A stretch of DNA of 64,000 nucleotides from Tenrec ecaudatus (GCF_050624435.1 NC_134536.1:139607059-139671058); one strand, 5' to 3'; positions 34,407 through 45,821 are shown, counted from the stretch's first letter. Translations and numbers: made by a program. Notes: generated by a model from the sequence alone, not told the origin.

Positions 34407-36699
34407 TTTTTTTTCTTTTAAAAAATCATTGTATTGGGGGCTCGTACAACTCATCACAATACATACATGCATCCATTGTGTCAAGCATATATGTACATCT
34501 GTTGCCATCCACATTCTCAAAACAGTTGCTTTCTACTTGAGCCCTTGGTATCAGTTCCTCATTTTTCCCCTCTCCTCGCTCCGTCATGAACCCTTGATAA
34601 GTTATAAATCATTATTATTTTGTCACATCTTATACCATCTAAAGTCTCCCTTCACCCCTTCTCTACTGGGAGGAGGTTATATGTAGATCCTTGTAATCTG
34701 TTCCCCCTTTCTCCCTCACCTTTCCTGTACCCTCTGGGTATCACCACTCTCACCACTGGTCCTGAGGGGTCCATCTGTCCTGGATTCCCTGCATTTCTAG
34801 TTCCTATCTGTACCAGTGTACATCCTCCAGTCCAGCTGGATTTGTAAGGTAAAATGGGCATCATGATAATGGGGGGAGGGGGAAAGGAAGCGTACAAGAA
34901 CTAGAGGAGTATTGAATGTTTCATCATTGCTGCACTGTGCCGTGACTGGCTCATCTCCTCCCCATGGCCCTTCTGCAAGGGGATGTCCAATTTCCCACAA
35001 ATGGGTTCTGGGTCCCCACTCCGCACTCCCCCTCATTCACAATGCTACGATTATTATTATTATTTTTTTGGTCTTTGATGCCTGATACCTGATCCTTCGA
35101 TGCCTTGTGATCTCACAAGCTGGTGTGCTTCTTCCATGTGGGCTTCTTTGTTTCTCAGTTAGATGCCCCTTGTTTATCTTCCAGCCTTAGGACCCCAGAT
35201 TCTATATCTTTTGACAGCCGGGAACTATCAGCTTTCTTCACCACATTTGCTTATGCACCTGCTTTGTCCTCAGCGATCTAGTCGGGACAGGCTGGTGTGC
35301 TTCTTCCATGTGAGTTTTGTTGTTTCTCAGCTAGATGGCTGCCTTATTATCGTCAGGCCTTTAAGACCTCAGATGGTATATCTTTTGGTAGCCGGGAACC
35401 ATCAGCTTTCTTCACCACATTTGCTTGTGCACCTGTTGTCTTCAGTGATTGTGCCAGGAAGGTGAGCATCTCATACTACTGAATTGTTAGAACAAAGTGT
35501 TCTTGTGTTGAGGGAGTACATAGGGGCCCACTGTCTATCTTTTTCCTTAATACTAAACCTATAAATTTATGTACATAGATTTATTTCCCCCTCATCGTAT
35601 ATAATTATATTTACATCTGCATATGCCTGTATTTAGATCTCTATAACTACCCTTTGCCTCCTAGTTCTTTCCTCTATTTCTTTGTATGTTCCTAGTGTCC
35701 CACTATCATGTTCAGCCTTCATTTGGGTTTCAGGAATTCCTTTTGGTTACATTGTCCGTTATCCAGCCCTGCCAGGCCTCCTACACCCTCCTTGCCACTG
35801 ATTTTGGATCACTTGTTCCCTTGTCCCTGGGTTTGTTCACACCCACTTCCTTTCCCCGTCCTCCCCCTCTCCCACATCCCCCTGGAACTATCATCCCCTT
35901 GTTCTCTCCTCCGGCTTGTATATCCCGCCTATCCCTTTCAGGTAAACATGCAGCGACAATAATATGCACCATCACAAGACCGAGTACAATGAAGCAACAA
36001 TAGAAAATAAAACAATAGCTACAACAACAACAACAATAACACAAAAAACCCTATAAACAGTTGAGGGTTTATTTGTTGTCCTTCATGAGTGCTTTCCAGT
36101 CGAGTCTGGTGCGGTGCCATGCCCTGGCCCCACATCTATCCCTGGGGACTTCATTGCTTTGCTCCCCCTGCTGCTCTGCTGCATGCCACCAGAGGCTGGC
36201 TTTGCTGTAGTGACTCAGGGCGGGCACAATTCCCGCCGTGTGTCTCTAGTGTCCTCCCCAGTGGTGCTATGGGTCAATGAAGATGCTGTGTCCTGTGATG
36301 AGGCTGGCCTGGTGGTCGTCTTTTTGCATTGCTGCTCTGAGCAGAAACATTGTCCTCAGGACTTGGTCAGCCAGGATGCGCTTCACTATTTTTTCCCCTG
36401 CCCCCCTCATTGGCTCCTGTGTGCTCTAATTAGACAGTTCCCTCTCCTTGAGCTTTAGCTTCAGTGCTGTCCTCTGAAGTTAATTCTTATGAGGGGGAAG
36501 GTGCTGTATACTCAGTTGGTAATGGGGCCGGCCCCTCAGGCCTCTCTATCAGTTCCCTGCTTCATGTCAGTGTGTTGTGTTCTTGTTTTGGAGCTCCGGG
36601 TTGAAGTCTGGTCCCTCTTTCCCTGTGGAGACACAATCAGCACCCTCCCCCTGTGTGGGTTAGTGCCCTGTTCCCCAGGCTACCCATGTCTTCCCCCCC

Positions 36700-36976
36700 C
36701 CTCCTTTTTAGTGGGTTACCATATGCTATCCATAGCATTACTAATACTACATTTCTGGAAGGCACGTTGTACCATGTCTTCTGGAATGTCTTTCCATGCA
36801 TCTCAAACCCACTTTGCTATTAACTCTATGGCAGGCTTCATGAGATTTCCTCCTTTTGTTAGTCAGGCTTGACCAGATGACATCCATTCGTACCACTGAC
36901 CCGTGTATAAGCCGAACATCAGTTTTTCAGCACATTTTTGTGCTGAAAACTTGGCTTACACACGAGTATATACGGT
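36700..36976 (-). mobile_element. Pogo/Tc1-mariner-like DNA transposon fragment inside L1
   Basis: Next to a TA dinucleotide at 36975-36976, the minus strand reads CCGTATATACTCGTGTG, then a hairpin around TTTTCAGCACAAAAATGTG. It continues into a degenerate transposase tail: MKPAIELIAKWV, a stop, then DAWKDIPEDMVQRAFQKC and SISNAMD, which resembles the C-terminal end of pogo/Tigger-like transposases. The second terminus is not found and the distal border with L1 3' UTR near 36700 is approximate. Confidence 0.6.
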
Positions 36977-36977
36977 A

Positions 36978-39890
36978 TGTAATCCCTGAGCCAAGATTCT
37001 CAACTTTGTCCCAATGCCCTCATTAATGGCCCTAATAGTTGTACCTCAAGGTCTGTGATCCATCTTGAGTTTATTCTCGTGTATGGAGTGAGGTAAGGGT
37101 CTTGCTTCATTTTTCTGGAGCTATGTATCAATTTTTCCAGCACCATGGAATGAAGAAGGCATCCACTTTCCATTTGATCTTTTGGGGGCCCCTTAATAAA
37201 GATTAGTTGTCCTTATGCTGATGATTTTATTTCTGGGTTTTCAATCCTTTTACATTGGTCTGAATATCTATCATTACACCAATACTATGGTGTTTTGACC
37301 ACTGTGGCTGTATAGTCTATATTAATGTCGGTTAAAGCAAGCCCTCCCACTTTGTCCTTCTTGAGCAGTTCTCTGCTAATTCGCGGTTTCTTCCTTCTCC
37401 ATATGAAGTTGGTAATCTGTTTTTCCAACTCTTTGAAGAAACATGCTGCAATTTGGATTGGGATAACATTTAACTTATATAGTGCTTTAGGTAGAATTTA
37501 CATCTTTACAATATTGAGTCTACTGATCCACGAGCATAGGATCTCCTTCCATTTGTTGAGGTCACGCTTATTGTTGAGGTTGGTTTGTTTTAATAGTGTT
37601 TTGTAGTTTTTGTCGAACACATCTTTTGTTTTTTGAGTTAGGTATATCCCTAGATATTTCAATGTGTGTTTGGCTATTGTGAAGGGTACCCCTTTTTTTG
37701 ATCCCCTCTTCTGTGGCCTTGTCCGATGTGGACAGTATTGCAATAAACTTATGTTTGTTGATCTTGTAACCTGATAGGCATATTCCTCTATTGCTTCCAG
37801 TACTCCTCTTGTGGAACTTTTAGGATTTTCCATATATAAAATCATATTATCTGTGAATAACGATGATTTCACTTCTTCCTTCCTCAGACAAATAACTTTG
37901 ATGTCCTTTCTTTTCCTCCAGTACGATGTTAATGGGGACAAGGAACATCCTTGCCTAGTTCCCTTTTTCAGAAGAATTGATCTTGTCTTTTCTCCATTGA
38001 CTACCACAGTGGCTGTTGGTTTTTATATATATAGCTTCTATTATATTGAGGAATTTTCCTTCCATTCCTAGCTTATTGAGTGTCTTAAACATGATTTGGT
38101 GTTGGATGTTGGCGAATGCTATTTCCGCATCTATCGATATTATGTGGTTCTTATACTTTTTCATTTCAGTGTGGCTTATAATACTACTAATGGTCTTTCG
38201 TATACTGAACCATCCCTGCATCCCTGGTATGAATCCTGCTTGGTCATGGTGAATTATTTGTTGTATATATTTTTGTATTCTCTTGGCGAGTATTTTGTTG
38301 AGGATTTTGCATCAATATTCATTAGGGAAATTGGTCTGTAGTTCTCAATTCTTGTGGGATCCTTGCCCAGTTTAGGTATCAGAGTTATACTAGCTTCATA
38401 GAAGAAATTTGGGAGTTTGCCATCTTTTTTTATGTTCTGGAAGAGTTTGTGTAGGATTGGTGTCAGTTCTTCCCTGTATGCTTGATAGAAGTCTCCTGTA
38501 AACCCATCTGGTCCAGGTGATTTTTGTTTGGTAATCCCTTGATAACCTTGTCTGTTTCTTCTATTGATAAGGGTCTGTTGAGGTTCTTGACGGCCAGTAG
38601 TGATAATCTAGGGAAGAATTGTTTTTCCAAGAATTTGTCCATGTTTTCCAAGTGTTTGAATTCATTGGAGTACAGTCCTTCATAGTACTGTGTAAGTATC
38701 CTTTGATTTCACTGTGTTCCATTGTAATATCTACTCTTTCACCCCTCATCCTTGCTGTTAAAATGTGTTCCTTTCTTTCTTTGGTCAAATTCGTGAGAGG
38801 TTTGTCTATTTGGTGTATCCTTTCGAAGAACCAACTTTTAACAGCATTGATTTCCCCCCCCCCCATAGTTTTCTTATTTTCTCTCTCCTGAATCTCAGAT
38901 CTACTTTTTATGATTTATTTTCTTTTGCTATTAGTTGTATTATCTTGTTGACTCTGCTCTATTTGCTGTAAATGTTGTGCCAGTGTATCTGTCATAAGCC
39001 TCTCCTCCTTATGTGAGCATGTAACTATGAGACTTTCTCTGATGACTGCCTTTGCTGTGTCCCATAAGTTTTAGTATGTCATGTTTTCATTCTCATTGGT
39101 TTCTAGAAATTTCCTAATTTCATCTCTGATCTGAACCAGTGTATACTCCTTTTGCAATAGAGTTATTCATTCTTCAATTTTTTCCCTTGATTTCTTTATC
39201 TTCCTTTTGTTGATTTCCAATATTATCACACAGTGGTCAGAGAGAGAGGTCTGTGTGGTATCCATGTGCTTAAATTTATGTAGATTCGACTTACGCCCTA
39301 GCATGTGGTCCCTCTTGAATATATGCCATGTGGGCTTGAAAAGAATGTGATTGTTTTTGTATTTGGGTGGAGAGCTCTGTAAATATCTATCAGGTCAAAT
39401 TGTCTTATTTTAGTGTTTAGATCTTTAGCCTCCTTGTTGAGCTTCTTTCCCAGTGATCTTTCTCAGAGAGCAGTGTATTGAAGTCACCTACCATAATTGT
39501 TGAGGCTGTAATTTCTTTTTTCATCTTTTGGAGCGTTTGATTGAAATATTCTGCTGAACACTTGTTTGGTGAGTAAATGTTTAGAATGCATAGTAGTTCT
39601 TTGTGGACTGTTACCTTGAGCATTATATAGTGTCCCTTGTCCTTTGAGGTCAATTTTATGTGAGATTAGGATCGCAACCCCTGCTTTTTTGAATTGTTGT
39701 TTGCGTGGTATGTTTTTCTCTAGCCTTTGATTCCCAGCCTATTTTTGTCTGTAATCTTGAGATGTGACTCCTGTAGGCAGCAGATGGAGGGATTGTGTTT
39801 TCTAAGCCAGTCTGTTAGTCTCTATCTCTTAAAGCCTGAGTTCAATCCATTGATATTCAGGGTTATTACATCTATTTGTGGACTCTGTAA
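36978..39890 (-). pseudogene. L1 ORF2 (broken and lacking its C-terminus)
   Basis: Endonuclease domain: ITLNINGLNSGF start, CCLQESHL, LNIYSPN and GDFNT motifs (39840-39420). Reverse transcriptase: [12 protein letters not shown] (near 38150) and FTDNMILYMENP (near 37850), where the catalytic ADD of the FADD motif reads TDN. The NSRW block and the following IGTKLRILAQGLH (near 36980-37050) are the last recognisable residues. The C-terminal segment with the Cys-rich zinc knuckle, roughly 250 residues, is absent; a pogo-like transposon begins at the break. Total length is about 2.9 kb against about 3.8 kb in the family. Confidence 0.85.
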
Positions 39891-40008
39891 TATCATTTTA
39901 TCCCTCTTATGTTGGGTGTTTTCTTACCTCCATTTCTTTTCCATGGGTTGTGCATATGTGTGTTAGTGGTTCATTCTTGCCTTCTTTCCATTGTTGAACC
40001 TGTGTTAT

Positions 40009-41006
40009 CTAGGGAGCTGTTTTCCGTTTGGTGGTCTCTGGTTGGAGTTCTTCTGTGGGATGGTCTCTTGCATGTGCTTGGTGAGCGTTGTTCTTCTGCC
40101 CATACTGGGTTGGCGAGGATCTTTTGTAGTGCTGGGTTCCTTTTAGCATATTCTTTGAGACTTTCCTTGTCCAGGAAGACTCTCACTTCTCCATCAATTT
40201 TGATAGCTAATTTGGCAAGATAGAGTATTCTTGGGTTTGCGGTATTTTTCCTGCAATTTTCTGAATATGCTGCTCCATTGTCTGCTCTTTTTATAGTGTC
40301 TGCTGATAGGTCTGAGCATATTCTTATCTGCTTGCCTTTATATATGGTTGCCAGTTTTTCCCTAGCTGCTCTTACAATTTTCCCCTTTTCCTCATAGTTA
40401 GTTTAACAACTTTATGTCGTGGTGCCTTCTTATTGGGATTCTGTCTAGCTGGTATTCTTTCGGCCACCTGGATAGTTGCCTGGTTTTCATTCTTTAAGCT
40501 AGGGAAAATTTCCTCCAAGCATTCCATCACTATTTTGGATGTTGGCTTCATTGATGTGCATTCCTCCGGCAAGCCAATAGTTCTGATGTTGTTCCTTCTC
40601 ATAGCGTCAGACATAGCTCTGAGGTTTTCTTCAGCTTCTCTGATGGGCTTGTGAGACTTTTTCTCATGTTTATTAAATTCTTCTTGAGAATCCTCTAGGT
40701 CACTGGTGAGGTTCTCTGCCTCCTCCATATCTGGGCGAAGTCCGTGAGTTTGCTGTTAGTTTTTGTTATCTCGCCCTTTAACTCCTGTATTTCCCTTTGG
40801 TGCATGGCCTTTATTTTCTCTATCATTTTCTCCCTTTTCTATAATGCTTCCCTCATGTCCTGTATAGCTCCAAGCAGCATCCTGAAGATTTCTTTCTGTG
40901 GTAGTTCCAGGTGGTCTTCTGGCATTGGATTTTGTTTCTCTTTTCTTGTTGAAACTGTTGTAGCAGCTTGCTGGTGTTTGGTCGATTTATTGGAACTAGG
41001 TACCAT
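40009..41006 (-). pseudogene. L1 ORF1 (broken)
   Basis: Starts MVPSSNKSTKHQQAATT and ends at a TAG about 332 codons later, the usual L1 ORF1 length. A coiled-coil-type stretch (KIKAMHQREIQELKGEI) is followed by a conserved RRNNIRTIGLPEE block near 40560-40600, which belongs to the RNA-binding RRM/CTD part, and the AERIPARQNPNKKAPRH block. An early in-frame TAG lies near codon 56, and there are later frameshifts, so the trimeric RNA-binding protein is not made. Confidence 0.85.
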
Positions 41007-42136
41007 TTTCCCAGGTGTCTCAGAGCCCTGGGCTCTCTCTTTGGGAGGTTAGTACTGGTGTTTCAGCAGGCTGCTTTTAGCCAACTTCCTTGTAAGGTTG
41101 TGTTTCACCTTTGTCCTGCTGGGGTTTCCCTCTCCCCTTGAACTACGGTTTGTGCTCCAGCCACCTTCAGGTCTCCTTAGGGGCTGTTGTTTGCAGCTAT
41201 GCACACTGCGGTCTGATAAAAAGTGTTGACTCAAGTGAAGGGGAACATATTTTGGGGATGGGTTGGGGATTGGGTGATCTACTTCTGGCTAGGAGTACTT
41301 CCCACAGGTAGGCGGGTGGGAGGGGGGGCCGCTACTGGTGTGCTGATCCATTGCTTGGAGCACAGAGGGTGGGGTGGATTGAGCAGGGAGAAGGGAGAAT
41401 GCAGTAGGCAAGTCCCAAAGGCCTGGGTCCCTATGCTACAACTGCAGAAAATGCTGCCAGACTTGTGTCCGCTCCCTGGCATGCCTGAAACGGTGTGGCA
41501 GGATGCGAACCTCTGTGTGTGCGTGTGCATTGCATGTATGTATGGTGGGGGGAAGAAAGCCAGGGAGGGAGCTGGATGGCCGATTTGTGAGGAGCGCAGA
41601 GATGGGGTGGGCACCTTTGGGTTGAGACCTCTGGGAGTGGAGGCAGTTTGATTGGCGGTTTGTGGGAGCACAAAGGCATGGCAGCATCATCTGCCATCTA
41701 CCTGATTATGCTGTGGCGCCAGGGCACGAGCCTCCCAGGAGGAGGCGGGGATCGTCTGGCTGGCTGGTCAGCAAGGGGTGCCCAGATGGGGCATGAATCT
41801 CTGCAGGGGGGCGATATACCGGCTGGAGCACCTACATGGGACCCCGGGCATCATGGGCAGAGTAGGGGGTACTAGCTGGTGATTCTGCACAGAGCGCCGA
41901 GGCAGGGCAGCTGCCTCCGCAATGCTCCTGGCTGCCCTGTGGTGCCAGCAGAGTGGGCACTCTGAGCATCACGCAAGAGACCACGGGTGTCCGCTTCTGC
42001 TTCAGAGAAGTACTCTGAGTTGTCTTGGGAATCGACAGACAGACTTGATACCCCTACTAGGCCCCTAAATTTCGCCACTCACTGAGTTCTGGATGTGAGC
42101 TACCTGTATGGCAGCCGTCTTCCCCCGACTCTCTGT

Positions 42137-42250
42137 GAGTGTAAATCTTGAAGGGAGTAGAAAGCCTCATCTTTCTCCTGGTGGTTTTTCATTGCCAACC
42201 TTTCACTTAGCAACCTAGTATGTAACCCACTATGCCACCATGACTCTGGA
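42137..42250 (+). repeat. AfroSINE, right part split by L1
   Basis: Continues the SINE after the L1: GGAGTAGAAAGCCTCATCTTT, CCTGGTGGTTTTT-ATTGCCAACC and CCACTATGCCACCATGACTC. Confidence 0.8.
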
Positions 42251-42319
42251 CCTAAATGGCAAGGGCTAGAGAACGTAATGACAGTAGTGAGGCCAGGAAG
42301 AGGAAATGTGGGACAGACA

Positions 42320-42473
42320 GGGGTAAAAAAATCCAAACTGCTGTAATAGAATTGATTCAGACTCTTAGTGATCCTGTAGGACAGAGTAGAACATCTATTT
42401 GGGATTTCTGAGATTTGGGGTATGAACTTGTTATCAGTTCAGTGCATAACCCACTATACAACCAGGGCTCCTA
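42320..42473 (+). repeat. AfroSINE
   Basis: Diverged copy with GATCCTGTAGGACAGAGTAG and the end block CCCACTATACAACCAGGGCTCC. Intron 2 of HDAC8. Confidence 0.75.
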
Positions 42474-42649
42474 GTGGTAGGGAGTGGTAAATTTTGTTGT
42501 TAGGTGAACTCCCTTTATTCTCTCACTTAATCCTGTTTATTACTGCTTGTGAGTTTAACGGATTCTGAGTGAAGCCTGGTTATAATCTTTCTGTTCCTTC
42601 TCTTGGAAACAGACGTGAGAGAACAAGTAAAGGGACTTTTACATTTTAT

Positions 42650-42850
42650 TTTGCCTATCTTTTATCCCTTAATATTAATAATGATAGGGATACATAAAGC
42701 ATATTCATATGTTGTTGTATAATCTCCATATGCATCTCATAATGTATCCCCATTTTACAGATGAGTTAATTTGAGCTGCAGAGTGGTCAAATAGCTCACC
42801 TAAGGTTATTGAGCTAGTAAATACAGAGCTGGAACAAGAACCGAAGTGAA
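42650..42850 (+). repeat. MIR SINE
   Basis: The CCATTTTACAGATGAGTTAAT and AGCTAGTAAATACAGAGCTGGAA series is the conserved MIR core and 3' part. Ancient, shared by mammals. Confidence 0.65.
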
Positions 42851-42954
42851 AAATTATCAGAAAGCATTATAATGGCCACTTAGGAATGAAAGTATTTCAA
42901 ATGAAAATGAAAGCATTTCCGCCTATGGGTTTGCCATTAAAGCTGTAACTTTCA

Positions 42955-43325
42955 GGATAGGGCAAGATATGACAAAATAACGAGGTATAAATTACCAAGG
43001 GCATATGAGGGAGGGGGGAATGGGGAAGGAGGGGGGGGAAAAAAGAGGACCTGATGCAAGGGGCTTAAGTGGAGAGCAAATGCCTTGAGAATGATTGGGG
43101 CAGGGAATGTATGGATGTGCTTTATACAATTGATGTATGTATATGTATGGATTGTGGTAAGAGTTGTTTGAGTCCCTAATAAAATGTAAAAGAAGAAAAG
43201 AGAAAAAAATGATTAGGGCAAAGACTGTACAGATGTGCTTTATACAATTGATGTATGTATATGTATGAACTGTGAAAAGAATTGTATCAGCCCCAATAAA
43301 TTGTTAAAATAAATAAATAAATTTA
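42955..43325 (+). mobile_element. Older L1 tail with doubled 3' end
   Basis: A + strand tail ends GAGTCCCTAATAAAATGTAAAAG at about 43190 and is followed at once by a second tail unit (43200-43325) ending AGCCCCAATAAATTGTTAAAAT. The two share the ACAATTGATGTATGTATATGTATG block. An A-rich microsatellite closes the unit. Confidence 0.75.
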
Positions 43326-43653
43326 AAAAAGCTGTAACTTGTGGAGCACAAGTTTTCTGATGCATATTTAAAATTTTTATTTTAAGTATGAATATTCTTT
43401 CGTTTTTACCTACCTATGAACTCAAAAGGAAAACCAATCCCCTTATTGTTCACATTGTGAGTACATTAACATGATGTGAGGAAGTATAGATTATATAGTA
43501 CGATAGAAAAACACATTGTGCGTATCACTTCAGCTTACTGAAATCAGAATCTGAGAGGTGTATTTTCTGCTCAGATTGCTGACTCCTTTACAACTTTTAG
43601 CATAATCTGGGTCTGCCTCATTCACATTCCTTTGTTTTCTCTGTTGTTGTTAG

Positions 43654-43784
43654 GATTGTTAAGCCCAAAGTGGCGTCCATGGAGGAGATGGCCTCCTTTC
43701 ATACAGATGCCTATCTGCAGCATCTCCAGATGGTCAGCCAAGATGGTGATGATGACCACCCCGACTCCATAGAATATGGGCTAG
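43654..43784 (+). CDS. HDAC8: HDAC8 exon 3
   Basis: 131 bp encoding [20 protein letters not shown], then [20 protein letters not shown] and YGL, with split codons at both ends (first base completes Arg, last base starts Gly). It corresponds to human residues 56-98, with conservative differences Thr69 to Ser, Lys81 to Met and Glu85 to Asp. This part forms the outer helices and loop leading to the substrate-binding Asp101. Acceptor GTTGTTGTTAG, donor GTAAGG. Confidence 0.95.
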
Positions 43785-44044
43785 GTAAGGTTCTAATGAG
43801 ACAATGACTAACAAGACAATGATGAGAGGTAGAACACTTTCATCTATAGATTGTAACTAGTTAATTATTTATAATTTGCATTGTGATTTTTAATAAATCT
43901 CCAGTTAAATAATGTGTTAATCATTAATCTCTTGGTTTAGCTACGTAACATCATTTGAGAAAACGGTATGGGTTTTGTGAAACTGAGTGATGGATTAGAT
44001 GGGGGAAAGTCTTTCAATGGTTTAGGCCCTGATAAACCATAAAA

Positions 44045-44253
44045 AAAAATGAAACCCAAACTATACTGCCATTGAGTTCATTCTGATTCATAGCAACCCT
44101 ATAGGACATAATAGAACTTCCCCTTTACGTTTCTGAAACTAAATCTCCATGGGAGTAGAAAGCCTCATCTTTTTCTTGTGGAGCCGCTGGTGGTTTCAAA
44201 CTGCCGACCTTACTATTATGTTAGCAGCTCCAAACATAACCACCAGGACCCCT
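44045..44253 (+). repeat. AfroSINE
   Basis: Near complete: A-rich head, AACCCTATAGGACATAATAG, GGAGTAGAAAGCCTCATC, GGTGGTTTCAAACTGCCGAC and CCACCAGGACCCC end. Confidence 0.85.
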
Positions 44254-44397
44254 GTTAGGCTCTAATTGTGGTGTCTATATCTAGTCTGATTGTGTATGTG
44301 CTGACTTGGATGTCCTTGAATACAGGTTTATGGCCTAGCTAAATTTTCTACTGTATCCTTTATTAAACAACTACATTTTAAAAACTAAATGGCTATC

Positions 44398-44530
44398 ACC
44401 ATGGTTTAGTAGAAAGCACACTGGACTGAGAATCAAGAAACCTCAGTTGCAGACCTGACTCTCTGCTATGTAAGCAAGAGATACCATTTCTCAGGCCTCA
44501 ATTTCTTCACCTATTGGTTATGACTAGTTA
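44398..44530 (-). repeat. MIR SINE
   Basis: Minus-strand MIR: on the + strand GAATCAAGAAACCTCAGTTGC, CAGGCCTCAATTTCTTCACC correspond to the MIR complement. Confidence 0.6.
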
Positions 44531-44718
44531 ACGTGTAAGGTTTTTTTTTCTCTCAAGCTCTAATATTTTAAAAATCCTTTTCCTATTATTAGAATGTTTC
44601 TGTCTCAGTTGCAGCTCATGCCAGCGCAGTCACTTTTCGGTAAATTGTCTCATCTCAAACACATTTTCCTTGTTGTAAAATTCATTTCTTACAAAAGTAA
44701 TCTGATTCTTGCCCTAAG

Positions 44719-44860
44719 GTTATGACTGCCCAGCCACTGAAGGGATATTTGACTGTGCAGCAGCTGTAGGAGGAGCTACAATCACAGCTGCCCAATGCCT
44801 GATTGATGGAAAGAGCAAAATAGCAATTAACTGGTCTGGAGGGTGGCATCATGCAAAGAA
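44719..44860 (+). CDS. HDAC8: HDAC8 exon 4
   Basis: 142 bp encoding (G)[38 protein letters not shown] and SGGWHHAKK. It holds human Asp101 (in YDC), which anchors the substrate backbone, and the tandem His142-His143 (in WHHAK), the general acid/base pair of class I deacetylases. All three are intact. Differences from human are Tyr111 to Cys, Ile115 to Val, Met130-Cys131 to Lys-Ser and Val133 to Ile. The exon ends AA/GTAAGA, phase 2, and must join an exon 5 not present in this window. Confidence 0.95.
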
Positions 44861-44918
44861 GTAAGAAAATTGCTTTCCTACTTTCTGACTGTACCTGAAT
44901 CAATTTTCCTGTTATGTA

Positions 44919-45819
44919 CAAGGGGGTACTCTCCCCCCAAAATGAAAACTTTTTTCAAGCTATGTATTTAAATTTTTTACAAAACAACCTTATCACCTTC
45001 AAACTACCCTCCATTATACTTAATACATTTGTCAAATCTGCAATTCCATTCTTGGAAATATTTTTCAAACTCGTGTTTGGATGGCTGACTGTACCTCCCT
45101 TGTTTTTTTCTTCACTTTTTCTAACTTCATCAAATTGCTGTCCTTTCATGTCCCTCTTTATTCTTGGAAACAAAAAGAAGTCACATGGAGCAAGGCCACG
45201 TGAGAGTAAGGTGCGTGGGGCAAGAGAGGCATGCTAGTTTGTTTTTGTTTTTTGTTTTTTTGACAAAAACTGGCCTATTGAGATGGCTGCATGAGCAGGT
45301 GCATTGTCGTGGTGGCAAAACCAGTCCCCTGTCTGCCACAAATCAGGCCTTTTTTTGGTCGCACACTGTTCTGCAATGTGAAAACTTGATTAACCTGGTG
45401 GAACAAACTCCCAAGTGCACTATGAGTTGACAGACACCCAGAACAAAGTTTGTCATCAATCAACATTGCACCTTTTTTTAAACGAGAAAACTACTCATCT
45501 TGAGTTTTTCCCACAGCACTCCTTTTGTTAGCTGTGTTCAACATCACAACAGTTTTTGCAGCAATTTTCCTGAGCAGAAAGCAAAATTTCACAGCTGTAC
45601 ACTGTTCTCTTAAATCGGCCATCCCCCCAAAATGAAAGATTGAAGCAAAACTGCTTTCACACACAAAAAATTCACTGTGACTAGAGAACGTTCCCAGGCA
45701 ATGCCACTGGGTGTATTAAGTGCGAGTTGCTCCATGCTCACCTGGCGGGGGGTGGAGGGATGAGCACTATGAAAAAATGAGTACTACAAAAGCTCTTGGT
45801 TTTGGGGGGTACCTCCTCG
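44919..45819 (-). mobile_element. mariner DNA transposon, internally deleted
   Basis: Terminal inverted repeats CAAGGGGGTACT-CCCCCCAAAA and, at the other end, its complement in TTTTGGGGGGTACCTCCTCG, with TA at both borders (44917-44918, 45820-45821). The minus strand carries mariner transposase pieces: VKFCFLLRKIAAKTVVMLNT (N-terminal helix-turn-helix region), DWFCHHDNAPAHAAISIGQ (the block with the second catalytic Asp) and FPRIKRDMKGQQFDE (C-terminal). About 0.9 kb against about 1.3 kb for a complete element; a central stretch is missing and there are frameshifts, so it is dead. Confidence 0.85.
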
Positions 45820-45821
45820 TA

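Larger units (their letters stand above)
34407..42136 (-). mobile_element. L1 LINE with both ends, 7.7 kb, in HDAC8 intron 2
   Basis: Bounded by a perfect 13-bp target duplication GAGTGTAAATCTT (34394-34406 and 42137-42149) inside an AfroSINE. In minus-strand order: GC-rich 5' UTR (42136-41007, opening with GGGGGAAGACGGC, close to the YY1-type start of many L1s), ORF1 (41006-40009), ORF2 (about 39890-36978), a pogo-like DNA transposon piece (36976 to about 36700), a 2.3-kb 3' UTR with a tandemly duplicated unit (35085-35480), and a T tract at 34403-34420 as the A tail. Both ORFs carry several stops and frameshifts, so it cannot move by itself. It lies antisense to HDAC8, as most tolerated intronic L1s do. 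Confidence 0.9.
43785..44718 (+). other. HDAC8: HDAC8 intron 3
   Basis: 934 bp. It contains an AfroSINE (44045-44253) and a MIR (44398-44530, minus). Confidence 0.85.

Noticed and set aside
41223-41697. Overlapping long frames on both strands (142 and 130 codons)
   Set aside because: They lie in the GC-rich, stop-poor 5' UTR of the L1 at 34407-42136.
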